This document shows positions 17,476 through 26,911 of a stretch of DNA of 64,000 nt, piece after piece. Each line of letters opens with the position of its first letter. Position 1 is the stretch's first letter. The notes under the pieces were generated by a model. That model was not told the origin of the DNA, did no database searches, and saw only the letters and a list, made by a program, of their open reading frames with translations. This stretch comes from Promethearchaeota archaeon (GTDB lineage: Archaea; Asgardarchaeota; Lokiarchaeia; Sigyniarchaeales; SOKP01). The stretch covers positions 1 through 64,000 of the forward strand of contig RDOA01000003.1 in NCBI GenBank assembly GCA_011364925.1, read 5' to 3'. The position numbers and the translations under genes are program-made.

Positions 17476-18030
17476 ATGATAAAATCATTGTCAGATGAAG
17501 ATTTATAAACAAAAAATTTCAAGGGCTTTTTATAATCGATTTTTCACAATTTTATGGTAAACTTTAATAATTACCTAAGATGTATTTTCAACGGGAGACT
17601 TAAGGAAAGTCGAAGGATTGGAGCTTAATTCCTAATATCATTTAAAAGGTCTAAGGGATTATATAGAGTTTTGATTTATCTTTAGTAATATCAAAATATC
17701 TTCTCATCATTAATTTTAATCAGCTTTTGGAAATTTATTCCATTACAATCCCTTCTAAACTCTCAATTTATACTACAGTAATATAGAGCGTGAAATCAAT
17801 ATTGCATTCGATCTAATTAGATTCGAAAAAACATTCAATATTGCATGGATCTTAGAAAAAATAACTTTTTATCTTTTAGGTATTAAACTTTATCCCCACA
17901 AGTGAGGGATCTCTTTGAAGAATTTATTGTAATTTTCCTAAATTTTAGAGCATAGAATTTTTATTAGCTTTTAAAGCAACTTCTCATCGTTCCCAAAAAA
18001 TTTTTAAATAACACTCCCGATCTTCATCCT
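17476..18030. other. 555-bp intergenic region between divergent genes
   Basis: No convincing ORF. It contains the promoters for the HELSH operon (minus) and the TFB gene (plus; TTTTTAAATAAC near 18000-18011). A 12-nt direct repeat TCAATATTGCAT occurs at 17796-17807 and 17835-17846, flanking a perfect palindrome ATCTAATTAGAT (17811-17822). A hairpin with arms ATCCC and GGGAT lies at 17892-17910. These look like regulatory sites or a short RNA. Confidence 0.5.
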
Positions 18031-19338
18031 TTGAAAAAAAAAAATAAAATGTTGAGTAAAAAAATGGCAACACATAATGTAGAAAAATTTGATTCGGTAG
18101 GTATCGATCCTAACCAGAATCCTTTAGAATGTTGTGATGTTTGCAATTCTCAGGATATTGTTGAAACCCAGGAGGGTTATGTTTGCGCTAACTGTGGAAT
18201 AGTTTTGGAAATTCAAAAGTTAGAATACTATCGACCTTACGATAGGGATATCGTTCAATGCGCGGTTTTAAATAAAACACAAATGGGATATAGAAGTGAA
18301 AGATTAAATTCTAAAAATTCCCATCGATTAGAGGAATTGAGCAAGTTAGATTCCTTACGATCAAGTGAAGAAAGCGTAACCGTTCTAGCTCGCGTCGAGA
18401 TAAAACGCATTTTAACGGCGCTAGGTTTCCCTTTAACCGATGTTGACCCTCTTATGGAGAAGTTCAAATACAATCGGACTCAATTAGGGAAAGGAACTAA
18501 ATATCGCAGTCCTCAAATGTTGGTCCCATGTATCGTTTACGCGTATTATAAAGAAAACAATAAACCAATTCGAGAAAAAGACTTGTTAGAATTGACGAAT
18601 ATCTCTAAAAAAGACTTTAACGCCTTCAAGTTTTCGATTTTGCGTATCTGGCCAGAATATCAAGAACGTAACAGAAAGGAATACATCACTCAAAGAATCC
18701 TAGAAGTCACAGAGCATTTTGATCTTAATATGTCTTTTTTCTATCAATCAAAAAGGATTCTTAATAAGTTTTACGATAACATAAAAGGAACAAAAGATGA
18801 TGTAATAATTGGACTTGTTACTTCAATAACTCTCCTCTGCTCACAGCAAAAAGGAGTAAGTATTTCCGCCTTGTGTAATAGATTAGACATAAAGATGTCC
18901 ACAATTCACAGACAGGTAGAAAAACGGGTAATGCAAAGGTTTAAAATATCTGGATTTAAAAGTTTAGTAAAATCAGCTGACCTTTTAAAAAAGGTTATGA
19001 CTAAATTAGGAGTGCTCGATGCTTCACTTAATGACAATGAAGATAACTCTAAAGATATGGCGGATCACGACGATTTAATTCAAGTAACCTTAGGAAATGC
19101 GAAACCCATCTTTAATAACTTGAATACCAATGATAATTATTGTTTATTTACAAAAGGCTATAATGAAATTTTAGGAATGTCTATTATTGATAATAATAGT
19201 AATACTAACCTTAATCATATTCTTCAAACTAATGAACTTAAAAGTTCTAACAAAATTAAGAAAGTTGATAACAAGGATAAAGTAATGTTAGAATTGTGGA
19301 GATTTTCACCTCCTAAGGGCCCTCCGATAAGTTGTTAG
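18031..19338 (+). CDS. tfb: Divergent transcription factor B (TFB/TFIIB-like) with C-terminal extension
   Basis: 435 residues. The N-terminal zinc ribbon has C35/C38 and C52/C55 (CDVC...CANCGIVL). Two cyclin-like repeats follow, about 95-200 (VEIKRILTALGFP...) and 210-310 (RILNKFYDNIKGT...STIHRQVEKRV). The usual B-reader/linker sequence (GPEWRAF type) is absent, so open-complex function may differ. About 110 residues rich in Asn and Asp follow the second repeat, absent from ordinary TFB. The frame opens with TTG at 18031; ATG 18049 or 18064 may be the true start, downstream of the TATA-like box. Likely a paralogous, specialised factor. Confidence 0.88.
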   Translation: MKKKNKMLSKKMATHNVEKFDSVGIDPNQNPLECCDVCNSQDIVETQEGYVCANCGIVLEIQKLEYYRPYDRDIVQCAVLNKTQMGYRSERLNSKNSHRLEELSKLDSLRSSEESVTVLARVEIKRILTALGFPLTDVDPLMEKFKYNRTQLGKGTKYRSPQMLVPCIVYAYYKENNKPIREKDLLELTNISKKDFNAFKFSILRIWPEYQERNRKEYITQRILEVTEHFDLNMSFFYQSKRILNKFYDNIKGTKDDVIIGLVTSITLLCSQQKGVSISALCNRLDIKMSTIHRQVEKRVMQRFKISGFKSLVKSADLLKKVMTKLGVLDASLNDNEDNSKDMADHDDLIQVTLGNAKPIFNNLNTNDNYCLFTKGYNEILGMSIIDNNSNTNLNHILQTNELKSSNKIKKVDNKDKVMLELWRFSPPKGPPISC

Positions 19339-19464
19339 TCTTATATTCCTACTTTTTTTTCTTTTCTCTTTCTGGTATTATCTTTTTGTTGTAATTATCC
19401 CATCATGATTTTTCCTTTAAAAATTCCTGATTAATCCATATTTAAGACTTTAACAACACACTTT

Positions 19465-22410
19465 ATGAGAAGTATTATGAAAATAAAAAAAACAGTAGGA
19501 TTGATTGTAGTAATTTCTGTCGTATTTTTATCTTGTCTTGTAGTAGTTAATACTAGCAGTAATAATTCAATTGCTGAAGGTAACATTGAGAAGACTAAAA
19601 GTTTTGATTTTCCTCAAACTTCAGACGCGTCGAACTTGGATATTATCCAAGCTATATTTGATTCAAAGAATAGCGAATATTCTTCGAAAGGGTATTATCC
19701 TGAGATTTATTCAAGCTCAATTCAAGCGACATACTATGCGCTCTCAATTCTGGAGGCAATAGGGAAGATTAGCGAAATTGATCAACAAGAAGTAGTTAAT
19801 TATATCATGACTTTTTACAACTCGAGTTCCTTTCAATTTATGGACGAGAACGCGTTGAGGTATTTAGCGTCTGAAATTCCTCGTTTGTATCTTCCGTTAT
19901 CTACGTTGTTAGAAGTGAATAGTTACGCAATATTTTCGCTTAGTATGTTAAACAGCTTGGATCAAATTGATACATCAAAAATGATTGATTTCATTTGGGA
20001 CTGCTTCAATCCCGATATTCACGGTTTTATAGGGAGACCGTACGATTCTTCGTTAGACGATGGATTTAAAATTGCGACTGCAGACAACACATATTACGCG
20101 GTGTTGACGCTAAATTTACTTGGTATCGACTGGAATCAGTTTTCTCAAGAAAGAAGCGGTATAGTTTCGTTCGTCGAGAACCTACAATCCTTAAGTTCTG
20201 ATACGGGATTCTTTAACGACTACGATTTTTTGTTTGATTCTCTCATGGAACGGGAACCGACTCAGTTCGCTTCTTACTATTGTATTAAAACATTGGAAGC
20301 GCTTGGACCGGCATACGTTAATGTAATTGACATATCTAAGTTTCACGAGCATCTAACGGCTTTATATAATCCGAACGACTACTATTTTGTTTTATCATCG
20401 TCTATAGGGTATGGAAACTACTCGAATATTGTGGCGACTACTATTAACTTAGAACTTTCTGATATAACTGGGTTTACGAGTTTTGATAGAACCAAGGTGG
20501 TAAATTTCATTTTAGAAAATAGAGATTATCTAGGAGGCTGGGAAGCGTCTACAACGGTAAAGTATCACGAGTTGATAGATACTTTCCAAATCGTAAGGTC
20601 TCTTTCTCACACAGGTGTTATCTCAAGTTTAACTTACAGTGAAAAATCAGAGATTGCATCATTTGTTAAATATTTTTGTCAAGAAAGGGGTTATTCCTTG
20701 CTTTCAGAGGATTATACCTCTGTAGATTTGATTCATTCGATTGTATCATCCTACGAATATTTTGACCGTCTTGGCGAGTTAGACTTTCAAGAATTGTACG
20801 ATCTATTAGAGACGACAGTGCGAGTACCCGCAGGAAGATACTGGCTTTTTGCCTGCACGAACCTCGATTCATCAATAATAGATTTCCGAACTAAACCAAT
20901 CGACTATTATTCTATAGGTTATGATAAGTATTTAGACAAAATAAACTCAATAAGGTCCAACGAAAATATTTTCAAATTACTTGACTCTCTCCAAAAAATG
21001 TTTAAGCTAAACGATTTTGCAGCGAGTTATAATTTAAATAAAATTTTACAAGTGATAATCGATTCTCAATTTCTCGATCCTCTGTACACTCAAAATTTTG
21101 GCGCGTTTATGGTCAATAATGTTAATATGTCTTCTAAATACAAGAATGATTTAATATATTTGAAATATTCATATTACGCGGTTAAAGCAATGGAAGTTAT
21201 CGCAGATTATTTATCTTTAGGTAATATTACCGGGCAATACTTTTCTAACTTAGGCTTTGACAGGTTAGCTCTAACTACATATATCACCAGAAACATGATA
21301 GAAACGCCGACAGAACTCTACTTCGATGTTCCTTATTCTGATTCTTCCGCTTTAACTTTAGAACATCTTTATCAGTCCATTTACATTTTAAAAGCACTTA
21401 ATCAATTCAACCTAAATGTAAATAAAATTAGGACTTTTGTATACAACCACTTAAACGATTCAAACATAAAAAACGTGTATTACTGCTACAAAATATCAGA
21501 AGTCCTAGATTTACAGATTTCTTTCGACATCCAACAAACACATTCTTTAATTCAATCGATATACTCTGAAGAGTATCACGAGTTCTATTTAACCACAGAT
21601 CGAATTGAACTAGAGCAGAAAGCGTTCTTATGGGTGTGCGAAATGGCAAAAAACGACAAGGTAAGGATCAACGCCAGTTATTCTGATTCTGTTATGCTGG
21701 GGGGGAGTAATAATTTTGTAGTTTCGCTGGTTAACCTCATTCTTTCTGATTTTGGTCAATACACTACGGTTAAACTCGAGAGTGTACAACTTGGCACTTT
21801 CGTATTCGATCAAGGAATTAACAATACTCACCAAAAGGAGATTCATATTCCTGTAGATCCAAACAATTACCCAACAATTCTCGGAGAATTAACTGTTTAC
21901 GACGGGAGTCTTAAGATCGCGCAATTACCCATATCGTTCACCACCCACTTTGACTCAATATATGGAGTTTCAATTTCGAAAACACCCTCGCGAATTGAGA
22001 TTGTGGTAAACGCATCTCATCGATTCGCCTCAGGGGAACAACCTATTTTTGACGGCGAGATGCTTGCTCATGTTTACAGAGGGGGCGATTATATCGACAC
22101 AGTGTTTTTGGCTTCGGAAAACGGACTCCAGAGTACTGAATTTACTTTAATCTATCGCCCTTCTTACAGTGGAGTCTACGATTTAGACCTCTACCTAAAC
22201 GATGCTTATCACACCAGCCCACAATTCGTAGTAGACGCAACCTATACCTACACAGGAGCTGGCCCCATACCAGGAGAACAGCCAATTAACGGTTTCGAAA
22301 ACGACGCGCTTATAACTTTGCCCTTGATTATTATGTTAATCGGAGCACCGGTAGGAGTAGTATTTACCACCTCAAAATCAAAAAATCTCAAAAAATCCAA
22401 AACCAAGTGA
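19465..22410 (+). CDS. Membrane-anchored extracellular alpha/alpha-toroid (prenyltransferase-like repeat) protein
   Basis: 981 residues. The signal/TM lies at about 8-30. The body contains repeats typical of prenyltransferase/squalene-cyclase toroids (QATYYALSILEAIGKI, NTYYAVLTLNLLGI, QSIYILKALNQF), spread over residues about 70-720. A beta-rich, Ig-like region follows (about 740-940), then a C-terminal TM (about 948-969) and a Lys-rich tail. No cyclase DxDD motif was seen, so a binding role is likelier than catalysis. It precedes two peptide-type permeases and could be a surface receptor or complement-like protein. Confidence 0.75.
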   Translation: MRSIMKIKKTVGLIVVISVVFLSCLVVVNTSSNNSIAEGNIEKTKSFDFPQTSDASNLDIIQAIFDSKNSEYSSKGYYPEIYSSSIQATYYALSILEAIGKISEIDQQEVVNYIMTFYNSSSFQFMDENALRYLASEIPRLYLPLSTLLEVNSYAIFSLSMLNSLDQIDTSKMIDFIWDCFNPDIHGFIGRPYDSSLDDGFKIATADNTYYAVLTLNLLGIDWNQFSQERSGIVSFVENLQSLSSDTGFFNDYDFLFDSLMEREPTQFASYYCIKTLEALGPAYVNVIDISKFHEHLTALYNPNDYYFVLSSSIGYGNYSNIVATTINLELSDITGFTSFDRTKVVNFILENRDYLGGWEASTTVKYHELIDTFQIVRSLSHTGVISSLTYSEKSEIASFVKYFCQERGYSLLSEDYTSVDLIHSIVSSYEYFDRLGELDFQELYDLLETTVRVPAGRYWLFACTNLDSSIIDFRTKPIDYYSIGYDKYLDKINSIRSNENIFKLLDSLQKMFKLNDFAASYNLNKILQVIIDSQFLDPLYTQNFGAFMVNNVNMSSKYKNDLIYLKYSYYAVKAMEVIADYLSLGNITGQYFSNLGFDRLALTTYITRNMIETPTELYFDVPYSDSSALTLEHLYQSIYILKALNQFNLNVNKIRTFVYNHLNDSNIKNVYYCYKISEVLDLQISFDIQQTHSLIQSIYSEEYHEFYLTTDRIELEQKAFLWVCEMAKNDKVRINASYSDSVMLGGSNNFVVSLVNLILSDFGQYTTVKLESVQLGTFVFDQGINNTHQKEIHIPVDPNNYPTILGELTVYDGSLKIAQLPISFTTHFDSIYGVSISKTPSRIEIVVNASHRFASGEQPIFDGEMLAHVYRGGDYIDTVFLASENGLQSTEFTLIYRPSYSGVYDLDLYLNDAYHTSPQFVVDATYTYTGAGPIPGEQPINGFENDALITLPLIIMLIGAPVGVVFTTSKSKNLKKSKTK

Positions 22411-22486
22411 ATAATCAGAGCAAAATAATTCATATTTTTTTAATTTTGATTTTTTCTATTATTTCTTTTTATTCATTATTCACATT

Positions 22487-24323
22487 TATAACCAATGATA
22501 TCTATTTAATCGTACTACACTATTTATTTGACAAAAATATAAAAGGAAGTGTAAAAAAGTTGAGTAATAGAAAGCATGTAATAAATTTCGTAATGACTTT
22601 CGTGATTGGGATCGCGTTTTTATTTCTTGGATTAACCATAACATTTTTTTATACGAGGTTAATGCCAGGCGATCCAACCGCTGCTTACTTACCCATTAAC
22701 GCTACTATTGAACAAAGAGAAGCTGTTATACGTTACTTAGGTTTGGATCAACCTTTGATAATACAATATTTCAGATTCATTGGAAATTTTTTAACTGGAA
22801 ACTGGGGGTTATCTTCTAGTATTTCAAAGGGGCAAGCTGTTGTAGCTTTAATAGGAGACCGATTTCCACGCACAAGTGAAATTCTAATTTTACCCTTGTT
22901 AATCGCTGCTATCATAGGATATTTATTTGGGAGAGTTTCAAATCGAACCAAACGCAATTGGCTAAAAATGGGGATACAAGTATTAAGCGCTGTTTGCATA
23001 GCAGTTCCAATTTTTGGATTTGGTATGTTTTTACAATACACGCTCGCTTATCAAGTTGATCTGTTTCCAGCAACAGGATATAAGAGCCCTGGTTATCCAG
23101 ATCCACCTTTCATTACGGGATTTCGGTTATTAGATTCATTAATGTCTGGACAATTATATTTAGCATTTGACACAATACTACACTATACCTTACCATGGAT
23201 TATATTAACTATGTTATTTACTGCGTTAATCACGAGAGTCCTTAGTTCAAAAATGGCAGAAGATATCTATAAAAAAAAGACTATCCTTTCAAATGCTGCC
23301 AAAACTAGTGCGATCTTTGGAGTTCTGATTATATCACTATTTCTAATCGACCTAACATTTAATTTAAGAGGCATAACTAATCTCCTTTTAACTGCAATTA
23401 GTCACTACGATTACTACGCGATCCAGGGACTTATCTTTGTTGTAATAATTCTATTTGTACTCACAATAATCGTCTCGAATTTGATTTTTAGCATTATAAC
23501 ATTAGTTAAAGATAAAAAAGGTAGATTTGTCGAAGTAGAAAAGATTGCGGAAAGAGAAGCTGAACCCACTATGGTGATAGATTTAAAGAATTATTCCAAA
23601 AAACTAGTACGATCCCCACTGACGATCATTGGAGTGGTAGCCGTCCTGATTCCTATTATTTTATCGTTGTTTGCGGAGCTAATTTCGGGATATACCTATA
23701 CCGAAGCTAGTGGCATATATCCAGGGGCATGGAATCCTCCATCTCCAGATCATCTCCTCGGAACAGGAGATTTTGGAAGGGATGTATTAGCGCGTTCGTT
23801 ATATGGTACTGGTGGCGCGTTATTATTTGGTATTGGAGCTGTTTTTGTAGGTCTGGTCGGAGGTTTGCACTTAGGGGGGTTAGCCCAATTGCATCGCGTT
23901 GTTCGCGTTATAATTATGAGTTTTACTTTAGTATTTTACATACTGCCAGGAATACTCATTATATTGCTTTTAGTCGGAATCATGGGACCCTCACCTGGAT
24001 TGCTAATGATTACAACTGGTTTACTTCTTATTCCAAGCTTTACGCGAATAGTGGCGAACGCAGAGTTCCGAGTTATTCCTATTGGAAAAAAGATCCTAGC
24101 GTATATCCCGTTATTCATGGGATTTTCGATATTATTTTATGCATCGTTAGGATTTTTAGGGTTTACCAATCCTTTTACAATTCAGCTAGGAATGGATATT
24201 AGTGAAGCACGAGCTTTCATGTACGTTGCGCCATGGGCTATCATTTGGCCAGGATTGGCGATATTCTTGATAGTGGTGAGCCTTTTTATATTACACGAAG
24301 GATTAGCGAAGCACTCCAGATAA
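22487..24323 (+). repeat. Tandem gene duplication, copy 1 (partner 24438-26275)
   Basis: About 1.8 kb including some 70 bp upstream of the start is repeated downstream with high nucleotide similarity (e.g. AATGATATCTA near 22494 and 24446; the end ACACGAAGGATTAGCGAAGC in both). Confidence 0.9.
22560..24323 (+). CDS. Fused DppB-DppC type ABC permease, copy 1
   Basis: 587 residues. The first half is a DppB-like permease (FIFTRL/FFYTRLMPGDP, then GNWGLSSSISKGQ and VPIFGFGMFLQY). The second is DppC-like (KNYSKKLVRSPLTIIG, DHLLGTGDFGRDVLARSLYG, GLLLIPSFTRIVAN). Peptide/nickel permeases are normally two proteins; here they are fused in one frame. I choose TTG 22560 because the duplicated copy starts at the same codon and is closed by stops upstream of it; an AAGGAAG element precedes it. 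No binding protein or ATPase gene is adjacent, so partners must be elsewhere. The EAA-loop region reads VGGLHLGGLAQL and differs from copy 2. Confidence 0.88.
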   Translation: MSNRKHVINFVMTFVIGIAFLFLGLTITFFYTRLMPGDPTAAYLPINATIEQREAVIRYLGLDQPLIIQYFRFIGNFLTGNWGLSSSISKGQAVVALIGDRFPRTSEILILPLLIAAIIGYLFGRVSNRTKRNWLKMGIQVLSAVCIAVPIFGFGMFLQYTLAYQVDLFPATGYKSPGYPDPPFITGFRLLDSLMSGQLYLAFDTILHYTLPWIILTMLFTALITRVLSSKMAEDIYKKKTILSNAAKTSAIFGVLIISLFLIDLTFNLRGITNLLLTAISHYDYYAIQGLIFVVIILFVLTIIVSNLIFSIITLVKDKKGRFVEVEKIAEREAEPTMVIDLKNYSKKLVRSPLTIIGVVAVLIPIILSLFAELISGYTYTEASGIYPGAWNPPSPDHLLGTGDFGRDVLARSLYGTGGALLFGIGAVFVGLVGGLHLGGLAQLHRVVRVIIMSFTLVFYILPGILIILLLVGIMGPSPGLLMITTGLLLIPSFTRIVANAEFRVIPIGKKILAYIPLFMGFSILFYASLGFLGFTNPFTIQLGMDISEARAFMYVAPWAIIWPGLAIFLIVVSLFILHEGLAKHSR

Positions 24324-24437
24324 AAAATAAAAACTTTTTTCTTCTAATATTTTTCGCATATTGCTAAGTCCATTTCTCAGGATAGATCAAAATTATCTAT
24401 AGATAACCAACCAAATCGTACTTAGCATCCTTTAACT

Positions 24438-26275
24438 TTATAACGAATGATATCTAAATAATCGTACTACATTATCTATTTGACAAAAATATAAAACAAA
24501 GTGTTTAAAAGTTGAGTAATAGAAAGCATGTAATAAATTTCGTAATGACTTTCGTGATTGGGGTTGCATTTTTATTTCTAGGATTAACGCTAGCATTCAT
24601 TTTTACGAGGTTGCTACCGGGTGATCCAGTCCTCGCTTACTTACCACCTAGTTATACTCCAGCACAATACGAAGCTATGAGACAATATTTAGGTTTTGAT
24701 AAACCTATCTTTATTCAATATTTAAGATATATTGGAGATATGTTTACTGGAAACTGGGGACTATCTTCTAGTATCTCAAAAGGTCAACCCGTCGGGGATT
24801 TAATAGGACCACGATTTTCACGTACAATTGAAATTCTAGCTTTACCTTTAATAATCGCAGCTAATATAGGATATTTATTTGGGAGAGTTTCAAAGCGAAC
24901 GGAACGCAATTGGTTAAAAATGGGGATACAATTATTAAGCGCTGTATGCATAGCAGTTCCAATTTTTGGATTTGGTATGTTTTTACAGTACACTCTCTCT
25001 TATCAAGTTGATCTGTTTCCAGCAATAGGATTTAAGACTCCTGGTTTTCCAGATCCAACTTTTGTTACTGGATTTCGGATATTAGACTCATTAATCACAG
25101 GAAGATTAGATTTAGCGTTGGATACTATGCTACATTATGCATTACCCATGATCATATTAACGGTGCTATTTTCTGCGTTAATAACGAGAGTAGTTAGTTC
25201 AAAAATGACAGAAGATGCCTACAAAAAAAAGACTATCCTTTCAAATAGTGCCAAAACTAGTAGGATCTTTGGAATTCTGATTATATCTTTAATTCTAATC
25301 GATGTGACGTTTAATTTAAATAGTATAGGTTATCTATTTATAAGAGCAATTAACCAATACGATATCTTCGTGACTCGGGGACTTACATTTATTGTAATAA
25401 TTCTATTTGTAATCGCAATAATCGTCTCGAATTTGACCTTTAGCATCGTAACATTAGTTAAAGACAAAAAAGGTAAATTCGTTGAAGTAGAAGAGTTTAC
25501 GGAAAGAGAACCTAACACCACTATAGTTATAGATTTGAAGAATTATTCCAAAAAACTAGTACGATCCCCCCTTACAATCATTGGAGTTGTAGTTGTCCTG
25601 ATACCTATTATCTTATCAATTTTTGCGGAGTTAATTTCGGGATATTCTTATACCGAAGCTATTGGGATATATATGGGGTCATGGGCCCCTCCATCTCCAG
25701 ATCACCTCCTCGGAACAGGAGATTTTGGAAGAGACGTACTAGCGCGCTCGTTGTATGGAGCAGGTGACGCTTTACTCTTCGGTATCGTAGCTGTTTTTAT
25801 AGGTTTGGTCGGAGGATTAACATTAGGTTTGTTAACCCGATTGCATCGCGTTGTTCGCGTTATAATAATGAGTTTTACTTTGGTATTTTATGTATTACCA
25901 GGAATACTCATTGTGTTGTTTTTAATCGGAGTTATAGGCCCTCTGCTTGAATTAATATTGATTACCACTGGTTTACTTCTTATTCCAAGCTTTACGCGAA
26001 TAGTTGCGAACACAGAATTTCGAATCGTTCCTATTGGGAAAAAAATCCTTGCGTATATCCCGTTATTCATGGGATTTTCGATATTATTTTATGAATCGTT
26101 GGGATTTTTGGGCTTTACCAGTCCTCTTACAATACAGCTAGGTGCGGACATTAGTGATGCGAGATTACATTTGTACGATGCACCTTGGGCAAGCTTTTGG
26201 CCTGGATTTATGATATTCTTTATCACAGTAAGCCTTTTTATATTACACGAAGGATTAGCGAAGCATTCCAGATAA
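24438..26275 (+). repeat. Tandem gene duplication, copy 2
   Basis: Homologous to 22487-24323. The leader is conserved, but AAGGAAG is changed to AACAAAG, losing the SD, and an in-frame stop sits in the leader. Confidence 0.9.
24512..26275 (+). CDS. Fused DppB-DppC type ABC permease, copy 2
   Basis: 587 residues, collinear with copy 1 throughout, including the DppB-DppC fusion junction (VIDLKNYSKKLVRSPLT). Substitutions cluster in the loops, e.g. LPPSYTPAQYEAMRQY versus LPINATIEQREAVIRY near residue 45, and TLGLLTRL versus HLGGLAQL in the second EAA loop. That suggests different substrates or partner preference rather than decay; the frame is intact. It starts at TTG like copy 1 but without its GG-rich SD. 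The protein would assemble as a homo- or heterodimer with copy 1 in the cytoplasmic membrane. Confidence 0.87.
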   Translation: MSNRKHVINFVMTFVIGVAFLFLGLTLAFIFTRLLPGDPVLAYLPPSYTPAQYEAMRQYLGFDKPIFIQYLRYIGDMFTGNWGLSSSISKGQPVGDLIGPRFSRTIEILALPLIIAANIGYLFGRVSKRTERNWLKMGIQLLSAVCIAVPIFGFGMFLQYTLSYQVDLFPAIGFKTPGFPDPTFVTGFRILDSLITGRLDLALDTMLHYALPMIILTVLFSALITRVVSSKMTEDAYKKKTILSNSAKTSRIFGILIISLILIDVTFNLNSIGYLFIRAINQYDIFVTRGLTFIVIILFVIAIIVSNLTFSIVTLVKDKKGKFVEVEEFTEREPNTTIVIDLKNYSKKLVRSPLTIIGVVVVLIPIILSIFAELISGYSYTEAIGIYMGSWAPPSPDHLLGTGDFGRDVLARSLYGAGDALLFGIVAVFIGLVGGLTLGLLTRLHRVVRVIIMSFTLVFYVLPGILIVLFLIGVIGPLLELILITTGLLLIPSFTRIVANTEFRIVPIGKKILAYIPLFMGFSILFYESLGFLGFTSPLTIQLGADISDARLHLYDAPWASFWPGFMIFFITVSLFILHEGLAKHSR

Positions 26276-26322
26276 TTAATAAAAATTTTTTCTTTTTATT
26301 TTTATAATAAATTAATTAAGTA

Positions 26323-26898
26323 ATGGTTTATCCCGCTAAATTTAAGCAGTTATATCAATTAATATCTGCTTTAGATAAGTTTCAAACAAGGGAAAAGAAC
26401 ACGATTAGACTTAGTAAATTAGCCACATTTCTCCAAATATCCGAAGAAGATCTAAATGAGATTCTTGAACTCGTGTTTCGATTTCAGCACTTATTTAATT
26501 CTGTATTTAAAGAATACTATCTTTTTAAAAAGTGGAAAAACAACAAAACTTGTCTGGTCTTAAAATTGAAATCGGAAGTAAAAAACCTTAATAATACCGA
26601 ACCCAAAGAGATTGAAATCAATCAAGATCAAGTCAAGGTGTTAAATGACATCGTGTATTATTTTCAGCATATTAGCATTGGAAAAGGGTTCGATATCAAG
26701 CAACCTACAACCGAATTCTCTAAAAAAGTAAAAGAACTTAAAAGAGCTCACCCGCAATTCTTTGAGTATAGAGGAAACGGATTGGTTTATCCTTCTAAAC
26801 TCGCGATTGAAGCGGGAAAACTAATATCGTTTCACAATAAGAGTAAAAAACTGATTACTAAATTGGAAGTAGAAAAATATCTCATTCAACTTGTATGA
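26323..26898 (+). CDS. Helical, HTH-like protein in the Hef operon
   Basis: 191 residues. N-terminal helices include IRLSKLATFLQISEEDLNEILELV, which reads like a PCI/winged-helix type segment. The C-terminal half has a mixed pattern ending LEVEKYLIQLV. The stop lies 13 bp before the Hef start and the SD of hef lies just after the stop, so the genes are co-transcribed. It may be a DNA-binding partner of the helicase; no family recognised. Confidence 0.65.
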   Translation: MVYPAKFKQLYQLISALDKFQTREKNTIRLSKLATFLQISEEDLNEILELVFRFQHLFNSVFKEYYLFKKWKNNKTCLVLKLKSEVKNLNNTEPKEIEINQDQVKVLNDIVYYFQHISIGKGFDIKQPTTEFSKKVKELKRAHPQFFEYRGNGLVYPSKLAIEAGKLISFHNKSKKLITKLEVEKYLIQLV

Positions 26899-26911
26899 TG
26901 GAGTTAAAGCG

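Noticed and set aside
17551-17625. 24-aa ORF (MVNFNNYLRCIFNGRL) in the large intergenic region
   Set aside because: Too short, no SD and no promoter-start relation.
18031-18066. TTG 18031 as certain start of TFB
   Set aside because: Kept as outer limit only; ATG 18049 or 18064 fits a leaderless mRNA equally well.
23729-24202. 157-aa plus-strand ORF inside the first permease
   Set aside because: Out-of-frame shadow of the DppC-like half, with Arg/Trp-rich, non-protein-like sequence.
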